Origin: Drosophila persimilis
Taxonomy: Eukaryota > Arthropoda > Insecta > Diptera > Drosophilidae
NCBI RefSeq assembly: GCF_003286085.1
Contig: NW_020825522.1
Location: 1-64,000 of the forward strand
Direction: 5' to 3'
DNA: 64,000 nt
Of the stretch, positions 32,248-42,679 are shown in pieces. Made by a program: the position numbers and the translations under genes. The notes under the pieces were generated by a model. The model was not told the DNA's origin. It made no database searches and was given only the letters and a program-made list of their open reading frames with translations. The first letter of the stretch is position 1, and the number at the start of each line of letters is the position of its first letter.

Positions 32248-35200
32248 TTAAGGGCAGTCCCATCCGGAGGCTTGGATGAATCTAGACAAGGTCCCCGGTT
32301 TGATTTCGGACAGGTCCGAAATGTCTGTGAGGAAAGCGGCCCCGAGAATACGAAGACGACGATTTCCAAGGGCCGGGCAGTGGCAGAAGAAGTGGAGGAC
32401 CGATTCATCCTCTTCCTCGTCGCGACAACTCCTGCGAAAGACGTTATGAGGGATTGTCAGTCTAGAGGCATGAGTGCCGATCTGCCAGTGTCCCGTAATG
32501 GCTCGAGTAACTGCAGAGCACTGTGCTCTGCTGAGCCTATACAGCTCGGCTGAGCGCTTCTTCGATCGATATGGCCATATCAATCTTGAGATTTTACAGG
32601 AAACGGTTTGCTGGCATCTCCTATTGGCATTTTGCTCGAACAGTTCGTGCGTGAGGAGCCTGCACGTAGCCAGAGGCATCGCTACCTACTTCCTCTCCAT
32701 AAGGAGAGGAATTGTAGTACCCTGCCTTGCTAGCTCGTCGGCGGCGTCGTTCCCCTCGATGTCCCTGTGGCCTGGGACCCATATAAGGAAGAGGTCTAAC
32801 TGCTCTGCGATCTCGTGGAGAGACCTGCGGCAGTCATTTACAGTCGCTGAGTTCGACGATATTGAGCCTAGAGCTTTAATAGCTGCTTGGCTGTCCGAGA
32901 AAACGCACACTAAGTGCGTGTCTAGAAGTAGTTTGGAGACGATGGAAATGGCCTCCTTGATGGCTACAACCTCCGCTTGGAACACACTGCAGTGGTCCGG
33001 GAGCCTGAAGCAATGACTGATGTTCAGCTCGCTGCAGTAGACTCCGCCTCCCACGCGGCCGTCTAACTTTGAGCCATCAGTGTAGAAGTGAACCTCATTT
33101 GCGGGTCCTAACCTCCCAGTCGTCCCTAAGTGGGATTGATACCTGGAAAGGCGTCGAGAGGTGATCACTAGGGACACAATAATCTGTCCTCTCTGGTAAT
33201 TGCGGGTGTCTCGTCAGGATTCCCGAGTGCCCAACCGCGGACGCTTTCCACAGTCTGGCTTCTCTCATTCTGAGTGCGGAAAGTGTTGCCACTTTCTTTC
33301 CCATGAGATCTATGGGGAGGAGGTCCAGCACAGTATACAGGGCTTCCCCTGGAGTAGTGCGTAGCCCGCCAGTCATGCATTTATTGAGGAATGTCCTTTT
33401 GTCTAAGGCTGGCCACCATACCACCACTCCATAGAGCATGATCGGTCGTATGATGGTGGTGTAAAGCCACCGAACTATATAGGGGGTCATTCCCCATCTT
33501 AGTCCGATGGCTTTCCTGCAAGTATAGAGGGCTACTGTGGCCTTCTTTACTCTATCCTCTATGCTCAATTTCCAATCGAGCTTTCTATCGAGGATTAGAC
33601 CAAGATACTTGGCGTTGTTGCTGAAGACTAGCGCTTCCCCACATAGTCTTGGGGGAATCAGTGCCGGAACTTTGTACTTCCTAGTGAAGAGCACCAGTTC
33701 CGTTTTAGACGGGTTGACGCCTAGACCGCATTTGTCTGCCCATTTTGACATCTTCATGAGTGTGCTTGTCAGGCACTCACACAGCGTCTGCGGAAATTTA
33801 CCCGAGAATGCTGTAGCAACATCATCCGCATACGCCACCACGCGGCAGCCACCCCCCTCTATCTCCCGCAGCAGTTCGTTCACTGCCACGTTCCATAGGA
33901 GGGGCGAGAGGACTCCGCCCTGCGGGGTGCCTCTACTGACAAATCTGGTGGACGTTGACGTCCCCAGTGATGCCTCAACCGTCCTGCATTGTAGCATCTG
34001 ATCGATCAGGCTCACCGTCCGGGAGTCAACCCCCAGCTCCATCAGTGCACTGATCGCTGACCGCCCGTGATGGCGGTCGGAAGGATGTTGTTAAAGGCGC
34101 CTTCTATGTCGAGGAAGGCTACTAGGGTGTACTCCTTAAAGTTAAGGGACGCTTTGATGATCGATGTGATCGAGTGTAGGGCCGTTTCGGTGGATCTTCC
34201 TTTCCGATAGGCATGCTGGGAGTCTGAGAATAGACTAGGCGGAATATTTACCGTGAGATGCATCCCCAAAAGCCGTTCCATCGTCTTCAGAAGGAAGGAC
34301 GATAGACTTATGGGTCTGAAATCTTTGGGGGCAGTGTGCGAGGGCTTTCCTGTCTTGGGGATGAAGACGACTTTGGTATGAAGCCAGGTTTCCGGGATAT
34401 ATCCATGGGAGAAGATTCCCTCGTATATCCTTTTGAGCCAATTAGTGGCTTTTTGTCCAGCGTGAATCAGTTGGGCAGGGATGATGCCATCTGGCCCCGC
34501 AGACTTGTATGGTTTGAAGCTTTTTATTGCCCAGGAAATGTTCTCCTGGCTTAGCAGGTTCATGATAACACTTGAGGCAGCGGAGGGAGTCGCGATGTAG
34601 TGTGGTCTGTTTTCATCGCAGGCGGGAAAGTGGGTGTTAAGGAGAAGATTTAGCGACTCATTGCTGGTCGTTGCCCATGATTGGTCGGCATTCTTCAGGT
34701 AGACCAGAGTGGGTGTAGTCTTCGAGAGAACTTTGCGCAAGCGCGAGGCTTCCGAGTTATTCTCAATGTCGCTACAGAACTTACGCCAAGAGGCGCGTTT
34801 GGCTTTCCTCAGTTCTTTATTGTAAACTGACAGACTGGCCTTGTAGTCGGCCCAGTTCTGCTCAGCGTTTTCAGCCTAAGCTTTATGGAAGAGTCTCCGG
34901 GAGGCTTTCCGGAGTTCCCTCAGTTTCGGATTCCACCATTCAGGTTTCTTCCGGCCTCTGCTCTTGCTAGAGGGGCAGGATTTATCGAGCGCCTCATTGC
35001 AGGCGTCGGTAAATAGTTTAACAAGATGAGTCGTGGCTTCCCTGGAAATCTCCTCCTCAGGTGGAGTCTCAGGGAGAACACGACAGAGGTGGTCTGAGTA
35101 CCGAGCCCAGTTTGTCCGCCTAAGGTTCCGAAATTGAGCTGGTCTCGGTAGTGAAAAAGAGAATACGGTTTCCACGTACCTGTGGTCCGAGAAGGAGTGC

Positions 35201-35817
35201 TCTTCCAGGACGCTCCAGGATACGATGTTCCCATGTAACTCATGAGAGGCAAGTGTGAGGTCCAGGACCTCCTTGCGGTTTTTAATAATGAAGGTGGGAT
35301 CACTCCCCCTGTTTAAAAGGACCATCTGAGTGGTCAGTAAATAGTTGAAAAGGTACTCACCCCTTTCGTTGGTGTCAGTGCTTCCCCACTGGCAGCGGTG
35401 TGCATTGGCGTCGCACCCTACGATTAGGCCGGTGTCCTTGGCCTCGCATCCTGTGATTAGCGCCCTGAGCGCCTGTGGAGGGGGGTCTGGTTGGTCGTGA
35501 CCCATGTACGTGGAGCAGATTCTCAGTGAGCACCCCTGGCCTTCGAGGCTCACTGCTGTTTGGTCTTCATTGCTGAAATTTGGGAGCAAAAATAAGTGCA
35601 AATCTCTTTTTGCCAGGATGCAGGTGCGAGTTTTACCTGCAGAGTCAGCTACGTATAGCTTATAGTCAGGAGTCCTCAGACCAGAGACCCTGTTTCCGAG
35701 GATCCAGGGCTCCTGAATGAAGTCATTGTCGGCTCCACCCTTGGCTAGGTGGCGCAAGAGAGCAGCGCATGCTGCCTTACAATGGTGGAGGTTTATCTGC
35801 AGGAGTATCAGTGACAT
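32248..35817 (-). pseudogene. LOA copy 1 ORF2 (endonuclease-RT-RNase H), frameshifted
   Basis: Endonuclease at 35817-34876, RT at 34740-33095 (SAGPDGIIPAQL, RKGRSTETALHS, VAYADDVATAF), RNase H at 33100-32690 (GGVYCSELNISHCF, VWVPGHRDIEGNDAADEL-like) and a C-terminal Cys/His segment (CRDEEEDESVLHFFCHC) to 32248. Frame breaks lie near 34870, 34050, 33380, 33120 and 32680. The RNase H start DGSKLDGRVGG is intact here, whereas copy 2 has a stop. Confidence 0.85.
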
Positions 35818-37160
35818 TCCTGAGGTTCACCTCCACCATTGTCCTTTCGTAGTCGCTCTCCGAAGAGTCCAACTCCTCCCCGACCCCGATGTGCTTGAGA
35901 TCCCTAGTGAGATCGCTCACGTCTGACACGTAACCGTAATCCGATACACTGATGACACGTCTGACACCGCAGGCTTGATCTCCATGCTAGGGATCTCCGG
36001 GGGCTCCAGGACTTGCTCGACCGTCGGTTGCATGCCCTTAGAGTCGGACTTGTACGGTACTACGACTACCTTCTTGTAGCCGTAGTCCACAGCGCCCTCC
36101 GTGTCGTGGAGAAGTCTGACCGACTCTTCGTTCAGGACGAGGATGATTTGGCGCCTCTGCCCGTTGCTCTCCTCTATCTTGGCCACCTTCCAATCGGCTC
36201 TGGGAAGGTGGGGGTTGCAGACCTGCAGAATCCGGAGAATCTTATCCGGCGCTGCAGGCTTCGCCGAGACCCACGCTCTGGCCCTCGGCTTGCTGGGGAT
36301 GTCCTCCCTCTTCACGGCCTCCAGCTGGGCTCCTGGGTAGACCTCCTTGAGCGATGCTACCGTTTTCGCGTAGAGGGCCGCCGAGCGAGCATCTTGGCAG
36401 GCGATAACTTTCACCCTGCCCTGGTGCTACCCGGCGTCCTCACACTTGGGCGGTGGTCCTCCATTCTCCTCCAACTCCAGGAGGAAACGGTCTTGGAGCT
36501 CGTTTTCCACGAGGTGCCACTTGTCCCTAGTTATCTGCCCGTCTTTAGAGCCCCTATCTAGGACTCCAATCAGGGTTTTCCTCTCGCCACCTCGGCAAAC
36601 GAGCGGTTGCTCAGTGTCTTCGTCCTCTTGGCCTGTTGGACTTGTGTGGCGGTGTCCTCCGCCGAGCGTTGCCGCTTGCTTGTGGCCTTGCCAGCTTTGG
36701 CTGGCTGGTAGTCAGGCAGGACTGTCTTGGCCCATCGCCGCGATTCGATTCCCTGGGCAGACGCCAGGAACACCGGGTCGTCGTTGCCCAGGATGAAGGC
36801 CGCACGTCTTTTGTCTTGGAACTTGGGCCTATCTTTCGAGGCAGAGGCGCCGCCTGCCGGGGTTGTCAAGGGGTCCCCGGTCCCAAGGGGTCTGCCAGCC
36901 GCGATATCGCTCTGCATGGTCGCCCCCCCGGTAACCAGGTCGCCCTTGGGGCCCCCCGACGTGGATTGGCCCGATTGGCTTTTCGGTCCTCTCCTCACAG
37001 CGCCTGCTGCCTCGAGACGGTGGCCCGACTTAGTCTCCTTCTCCGTCTTTTTGGGCACTGGTTTCCCAGATGCGTTTGTGAGGGATGGTCTTTTCCCCCC
37101 GGCACTTTAGGAGGAGTGCCGTGCTCCTTTGCGGTGTTTTTTGTTTGAATAGTTAAATTT
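35777..37160 (-). pseudogene. LOA copy 1 ORF1, frameshifted
   Basis: Pieces at 37058-36570 and 36414-35917 match ORF1 of copy 2 (KKTEKETKSGHRLEAAGAVR; KIPRARAWVSAKPA-like; VEESNGQRRQIILVLNEESV). The ATG-proximal part lies in another frame and a stop at about 36428 splits the middle. The encoded protein would bind RNA in the LINE particle; this copy cannot make it whole. Confidence 0.8.
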
Positions 37161-37654
37161 GGCATATTTGATCCCACGAGTAGGCGGGAAGGGGTTAGTC
37201 GCCCGGGGCATAGCCCGCGTGCCCCGGGAAGCCTTATTAAATCTGGAGGTCGGCAGGTATCCGGAGTCCGCATATAAGCGACCGAGCACCCCCTCGGCCA
37301 TGCATCCCTCGGCATATGACAGTGTCACCTTGGATTGGGGTTATTTCACTGAGAGTTTTCTTCTCTCCGCCCGACTACAATTAGCCAGCATCCTGGCAGA
37401 GACATGACCGTACCAGGACCTGTTTCCAGCCGCCCTCACGGGGAGAGTATAGTCGCACTTCCGCCGGTGTGTACAGTTACGGCGGGTGCCGGTTCGCTCG
37501 TGCCCACCTGTATCCTATGACGCGGAGCACAGTCGCCTTGGATCCAGGGCAAGCCATGAACCCGAGGCGCCTGTGCCCCGTTCCGAGTCTACAGTTGTGA
37601 CGAGCCGACCCGACATCCGTTTATCCCCCTGTAGCACCCGACGGCTGACGGCCA

Positions 37655-38046
37655 AATTTTTAGAAATACGGTATATTATTAAATTCAAGATTTTGGTTTG
37701 TGTTTGTTGGTATCTTTGTATCGGTTTTGATTTTGATTTTTGGTATTTCTGGAGGAATGTTGAGTATCACTTTTTGTGGTTTTCGACACACATGTGATAT
37801 TATGATCAGTATTATTGCAATTGTAAATAATACTATTTATTGAGGAGTGAGTTTGAAGGATGTTTAAGTGTTTCGTACAATACGAATGTGAAGTTCTTCG
37901 AGTGCTTTGAGAGAAAGTATTTTTATGCGTTTTTCTTGCAATGGGCCTCCTTGTACCATTGGAGTCTGTGGTTTGGTTATAGTTTTGTGAATGTTTGTAA
38001 ATTTCTTTTCGTTAATGTTTATTGTATCGTTCCAGTACTTTAATAA
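37655..38046 (-). repeat. Right copy of ~390-bp duplication flanking LOA copy 1
   Basis: See the left copy at 31713. This copy directly abuts the LINE 5' end at 37654 and continues on its other side into more env sequence. Confidence 0.85.
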
Positions 38047-38298
38047 GTAAGTGCCCCTTAGTTTTTCATAGCGTTTTGCCATTTTATTGTTCCGTTGAAG
38101 TTATTTAGGAGGAGTGAGTCGGAATCTATTTCTTCTATAGGTTCGATGTGTTCTGCATTGCTGTAGTTACACGAGGAATCTTTCCCTATCATTAATCTAC
38201 TAATACAGTTATCGTGGTTTAAGTTGATTACATTATTTGTTTTGCAAATTTTTACGTTATTGTAGTCTTTACATGGTTTATTAATTCCGTAAGTGTTC
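37662..38298 (-). pseudogene. Errantivirus-type envelope C-terminal part (env B)
   Basis: Minus-strand frames 38298-38058, 38082-37864 and a following frame to about 37668 give an asparagine-rich ectodomain end, then a hydrophobic segment of about 17 residues and a lysine-rich tail, as at the end of errantivirus Env. At least two frame changes or stops interrupt it. The N-terminal half is missing; the CR1-like LINE joins at 38298. It probably belonged to the same element as the pol at 42680-44763. Confidence 0.6.
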
Positions 38299-38653
38299 AA
38301 TGAACGCTAAAACACCCTTAGCTTTATTTACAGTTGCAGCTATATGGGTGTTAAAACACATCTTATGATCAAAAAGGACTCCGAGGTCATTTGAACTCGA
38401 AATTCGCTCAAGGACATGATTTCCTAGAACATATGGGACAAAATGAGGAGCGCGACGGTAAAATGTCATAAGTTTGCATTTGGAAAGGTTCAGAAAAAGA
38501 AGATTAGTTGAACACCACAATAGTAGTTCACTTAGATCAAGTTGAAGGCGTGTGTGCAAATACCAATCAGAGTAAGAAAGACAGATTTTGACATCATCAG
38601 CACACATTAGTGTAGTAGAGTATGTTATAACTTGAGGAAGGTCATTCACAAAT
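38299..38653 (-). pseudogene. CR1/Jockey-like LINE RT fragment (3' part)
   Basis: Minus-strand frame with LVLFVNDLPQVI, the catalytic MCADDVKICL (A-D-D in place of Y/F-A-D-D context), LNLSKCKLMTF and DLGVLFDHKM, which are RT palm and thumb motifs. It is cut upstream by the Helentrons at 38654 and downstream at 38299. Confidence 0.75.
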
Positions 38654-39281
38654 AAAACGAGGGGGAACGTTGTGAGTTGCTGCGGACACCGCAACTCTAC
38701 GGTTATACCCGATACTTAGTCAGAATGGCTCTCCTCCGGCAGACGCCGCTAATATTAAACGACACGACAAAGAGTGCGTGCGAGAGAGACAGAAAATCAG
38801 TCTGAGCGTGACGTCGGGCGCTGCGTAGCCAGTGCAAATTGATTTGTTACTTTTGGCTATAAAAATGATCTGATCTGATCCAGATTCAGCAATCTGATAG
38901 ATATGGTCATTATCTATGATTCTGCGGTTTTGGTTTTCTCGTATCTTTAAAATTGTGGATGCCACAGATTTTCGCCCTTTGAGGGGGCGGAAGTGGGCGG
39001 GGCAAAGTTTTGAAATATTTTTGTAGCAGTGACATATCACAGAAGTCTGGATCCAAAACATCGTTGCTCTAGCTCTTTGAGCATTAGGCGCTGAAGGGGA
39101 CGGACAGACGGACAGACGGACGGACGGACAGACAGACAGGGCTCAATCGTCTCGGCTATTGATGCTGATCAAGAATATATATACTTTATAGGGTCGGAAA
39201 CGATTCCTTCTGGACGTTACACACATCCACTTTTACCACAAATCTAATATACCCCAATACTCATTTTGAGTATCGGGTATA
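38654..39281 (-). mobile_element. Helentron, copy i
   Basis: AAAACGAGGGGGAACG plus terminal hairpin at the left, TATCGGGTATA at the right, with a GACGGACA microsatellite at 39098-39140. Same family as 5280-6404. Confidence 0.85.
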
Positions 39282-39765
39282 AAAACGAGGAACGTTGTGA
39301 GTTGCTGCGGACACCGCAACTCTACAGTTATACCCGATACTTAGTCAGAATGGCTCTCCTCCGGCAGACGCCGCTAATATTAAACGACACTACAAAGAGT
39401 GCGTGCGAGAGAGACAGAAAATCAGTCTGAGCGTGACGTCGGGCGCTGCGAAGCCACTGCAAATTGATTTGTTCCTTTTGGCTATAAAAAGTATCTGATG
39501 TGATCCAGATTCAGCAACCGGATAGATATGGTCATTATTTATGATTCTGCGTTTTTAGTTTTCTCGAATGTGCAATATTGAGGATGCAACAGATTTTCGT
39601 CCTTTGTGTGGGCGGAAGGGGGTGGGGCGAAATTTTGAGATATACGTTTTATAGTGAGATCTAACAGGAGTGCGGATACTAAATTTGGTTACTCTAGCCT
39701 TAATAGTCTCTGAGATTTGTGAATATCCCCAGATTTGCATCCTTTGCGGGGGCGGAAGGGGGTGT
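39282..39765 (-). mobile_element. Helentron, copy ii (left arm of palindrome)
   Basis: Begins AAAACGAGGAACG directly after copy i, so the two are head to tail. It stops at GGGGGTGT before a ~45-bp spacer, then the inverse sequence follows. Confidence 0.8.
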
Positions 39766-39810
39766 ATCCTAATATATCAGACCGAGACGAGTTTGTTTCA
39801 AAATTTCGCC

Positions 39811-40296
39811 ACACCCCCTTCCGCCCCCGCAAAGGATGCAAATCTGGGGATATTCACAAATCTCAGAGAGTATTAAGGCTAGAGTAACCATATTTAGTGT
39901 CCGTACTCTTGTTAGATCTCACTATAAAACGTATATCTCAAAATTTCGCCCCACCCCCTTCCGCCCACACAAAGGACGAAAATCTGTTGCATCCTCAATA
40001 TTGCACATTCGAGAAAACTAAAAACGCAGAATCATAAATAATGACCATATCTATCAGGTTGCTGAATCTGGATCAGATCAGATCATTTTTATAGCCAAAA
40101 GGAACAAATCAATTTGCAGTGGCTACGCAGCGCCCGACGTCACGCTCAGACTGATTTTCTGTCTCTCTCGCACGCACTCTTTGTCGTGTCGTTTAATATT
40201 AGCGGCGTCTGCCGGAGGAGAGCCATACTGACTTAGTATCGGGTATAACCGTAGAGTTGCGGTGTCCGCAGCAACTCACAACGTTCCCCCTCGTTT
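39811..40296 (+). mobile_element. Helentron, copy iii (right arm of palindrome)
   Basis: Near-perfect inverted copy of 39282-39765, ending with the terminal hairpin and CGTTCCCCCTCGTTTT. Both arms keep the same internal junction (ATCTGGGGATATTCAC), so one arm derives from the other. Confidence 0.8.
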
Positions 40297-41234
40297 TTTA
40301 AGTATGACAAATACTTGGAGAACCAGGGAGGCTTGGACGATACAGGTACAGTGATATCTGGAACAAACGTATTTAGGGCGGAGTAAATAGAACTATAAAA
40401 CGAGTTAACAGTGGCATCTATGTTCGGTAATGAATAAAGAAACGACCAATCAACACGCGAGAGATGTAGATCTAAATCGATAAAGTTTGTTTTGCGAAAA
40501 CACTTTATGTGACAAGGAGCCATGGAACTGTCAGCACCTCCAGATTGTGTACACTCCAGTGATATCAACAAAGTTGGATGGTAAGGATCCTCAGGGAGAG
40601 ATATTGGGCTTGCTCTAGATACCGTAGCAAGAGAACCATCGTTAACAAAAACGAGGTCAAGAAGTCTGTCCCTAATTTTTTTAACGGCATTAATTTGGAC
40701 AACGGAAATATCCGTTAGCCCATTGATAAAGTCGTTATGGAAATTGGGAAACAACAGGTTAGCGTCATCACAAGGCAGCCAAGAAAGAAATGGGAGGTTA
40801 AAGTCCCCCATGACAATAATTCGATCATTGCACCCTAATGCAGAAACAACAATATTAATTGCTGAGAGGTGGTGTAAGTAAAGCTCAGCATCAGACCTGG
40901 GAGGAATGTAAGAGCAGGTTAAATAGAAAAATGCGGAGCCAACACGAACTTTGACTGCAACAAATTCAATTCCGTGAATGTTATTAAATGGGAATAACTC
41001 AGATGAGAAAACAGATTTAACTGCAATCAGAACCCCACCTGCAAAAGATGGGCGGTCCATTATATAAATAGTGTAACTATCAATGAAAATTTCATGATCA
41101 TTGACAGAGGAGTTAAGCCAGGTTTCGGTAAACGCGATGGCATCGAAATCAAAGGACGCGCTATTAGTATGAATTTGACGCAATTTTCCCAGCAAACTGC
41201 GAACGTTCTGATAGTGCATGGAAAAATAGTACAT
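40297..41234 (-). pseudogene. CR1/Jockey-like LINE endonuclease
   Basis: About 310 codons open on the minus strand: YQNVRSLLGKLRQIH, AFTETWLNSSVNDHE, RIIVMGDFNLP and DLVFVNDGS are apurinic-type endonuclease motifs. The catalytic E of TETWL and D of GDFN are present. The RT that should follow is interrupted at 40297, where the Helentrons entered, and its first part is missing between here and 38653. Confidence 0.8.
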
Positions 41235-42115
41235 CAGTTTTTTGGAGCATGTTCGGTAATTCTTGGATTCGAGTTCGAATCTTTGAGAAGGAACTCATGC
41301 ACAATTGAATGCTCAGGCCATATTGACGGTTCTAGAGAACGGGATAGTAAAGAATCAGGGAGAAGAATTTTAAATGATGATATGTTGCGCTTATGTTTAA
41401 ATGTAAATTTAGTCACAACTATATCAACAGGCGAAGTGTTAAGTTTAGAGGAAAGATGTTGTTTAACATCCTCTGTTGTAGTCTCAGGAATAAGACGAGA
41501 AACAAATATTGCTTTCCGAGGGACCACTGCTCTAAGTTGAAGTCCCGAGCGAGATCGAGATGGTGGAGCCACTCCTAAAAGAGATCTCGGTCCAAGGGCA
41601 GAGGAATTGGCAGCAATGGTTGTAGCAGGAATTGGAGTAGGAATTGGAGCAGGAATTGGAGCAGGAATTGGAGCAGGAATTGGAGCAGGAATTGGCAAGA
41701 CGTCGTCAGCAACCAGCACACCCGCACTAGGAGCACTCACCGCGTCAGAAGTGACGGCCACATTGCTCGGTGTAAAGAACTCCGGAGCCACCGTTGGCGG
41801 ATTTACAGACAACGGCGTGACATGACTACACGGAAATGCTGCCGATGGATGAAGGTGGGAGGCAGGCGTACCAATCGGATTAGGTTGCAAGAGATTGGTA
41901 TCATTATGCGGAATTTTCCGTCTAGGCGATTCGCTCAAGAGTTTGAGCCCGAGAAACTGTGATTCAAGGGCTATAACACCACCGAATTCACATTTCTTTG
42001 CACTACAAACGATTGCCATTATTGACAGCAATAGAATCACTGTGCACGAATAATAAAAGAACGGAGTGAGATCGCAGGTAAAGTAGGAGAGCAGACAGCA
42101 GAGCGAGCCAGACAA
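41234..42115 (-). CDS. CR1-like LINE ORF1
   Basis: 293 codons without a stop. A hydrophobic start is followed by a proline-rich middle with five tandem PIPA units (12-bp repeat at 41638-41695) and a C-terminal region AIFVSRLIPETTTEDVKQHL resembling the RRM-like fold of CR1/Jockey ORF1 proteins. It abuts the endonuclease frame with a one-base overlap at 41234. ATG at 42115 is the furthest in frame; the one at 42020 (MAIVCSAKKCEFGG) may be the true start, since AKKCEFGG resembles a Cys motif. Intact as far as can be seen. Confidence 0.6.
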   Translation of the reverse strand: MSGSLCCLLSYFTCDLTPFFYYSCTVILLLSIMAIVCSAKKCEFGGVIALESQFLGLKLLSESPRRKIPHNDTNLLQPNPIGTPASHLHPSAAFPCSHVTPLSVNPPTVAPEFFTPSNVAVTSDAVSAPSAGVLVADDVLPIPAPIPAPIPAPIPAPIPTPIPATTIAANSSALGPRSLLGVAPPSRSRSGLQLRAVVPRKAIFVSRLIPETTTEDVKQHLSSKLNTSPVDIVVTKFTFKHKRNISSFKILLPDSLLSRSLEPSIWPEHSIVHEFLLKDSNSNPRITEHAPKN

Positions 42116-42665
42116 TCAGCTGCAGCAGCAATAATTCAACGGAGATGATCCAACGAAGTGCAGAAAACGAGCAGTAAACTCACCAAAGCAGAGACACAAA
42201 AGAAAAGTCCACAGTGAGGGAGAGTATAGGCAATCCAGAGAGAGTGAGAGCAACAATGCGAGCAGCCCGCTTATGCTCACGAGAGAGTGTGGGCAATGCA
42301 AACGCTGATGCGCGAGAACAGTGCACACCGAAGAAGCGATAACGAAAAGCAGACTGAGCAAAAAACAATAACAAATTGCCTGCACGAGTCCGATGCGTTA
42401 CGATTGCAATATTGAATTTATATTAAACACTTGTTTACAAACAAAACACTGGTGGTTAACACAAAGTAGAATCAAATTAAAGAGATGCGATAATATATCA
42501 AAACAAAGTCACAACAATGTTGTATGATATTTAGGCAAAGGGCGGAGAATGCGGGAGCAAGAAAAAAAAACACAACCGGCTTAAGCAAGAGCTGGAAGCG
42601 AATGTGAATATTTCATATAATATAACCTCTAGTCATTTTAATACGGACATGGACATGGACCAATG
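42116..42665 (-). other. CR1-like LINE 5' leader
   Basis: Upstream of ORF1 on the minus strand. No coding role is supported; the 90-codon frame at 42385-42116 has no recognisable features. The border with the errantivirus pol is about 42665, before the T-rich run at 42682. Confidence 0.45.
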
Positions 42666-42679
42666 AATATCGGACAGTT

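Larger units (their letters stand above)
32103..37654 (-). mobile_element. LOA-clade LINE, copy 1 (near full length, frameshifted)
   Basis: 5.55 kb on the minus strand. 5' leader 37654-37160 (absent from copy 2), ORF1 with a DUF4780-like region, ORF2 with endonuclease, RT and RNase H, and a tail of CCTAA repeats at 32103-32115. Presence of RNase H and the endonuclease start LILLQINLHHCKAAC point to the LOA group (LOA, Bilbo, Trim). Compared with copy 2 it carries several frameshifts. Confidence 0.9.

Noticed and set aside
31713..38046. Treating the 390-bp flanking repeats as LTRs of one element
   Set aside because: They lie immediately outside a LINE with its own CCTAA tail, carry env coding sequence, and lack TG...CA ends and a primer site.
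41607..41825. Gly/Ile/Ala + strand frame
   Set aside because: Complement of the PIPA repeat in the LINE ORF1.
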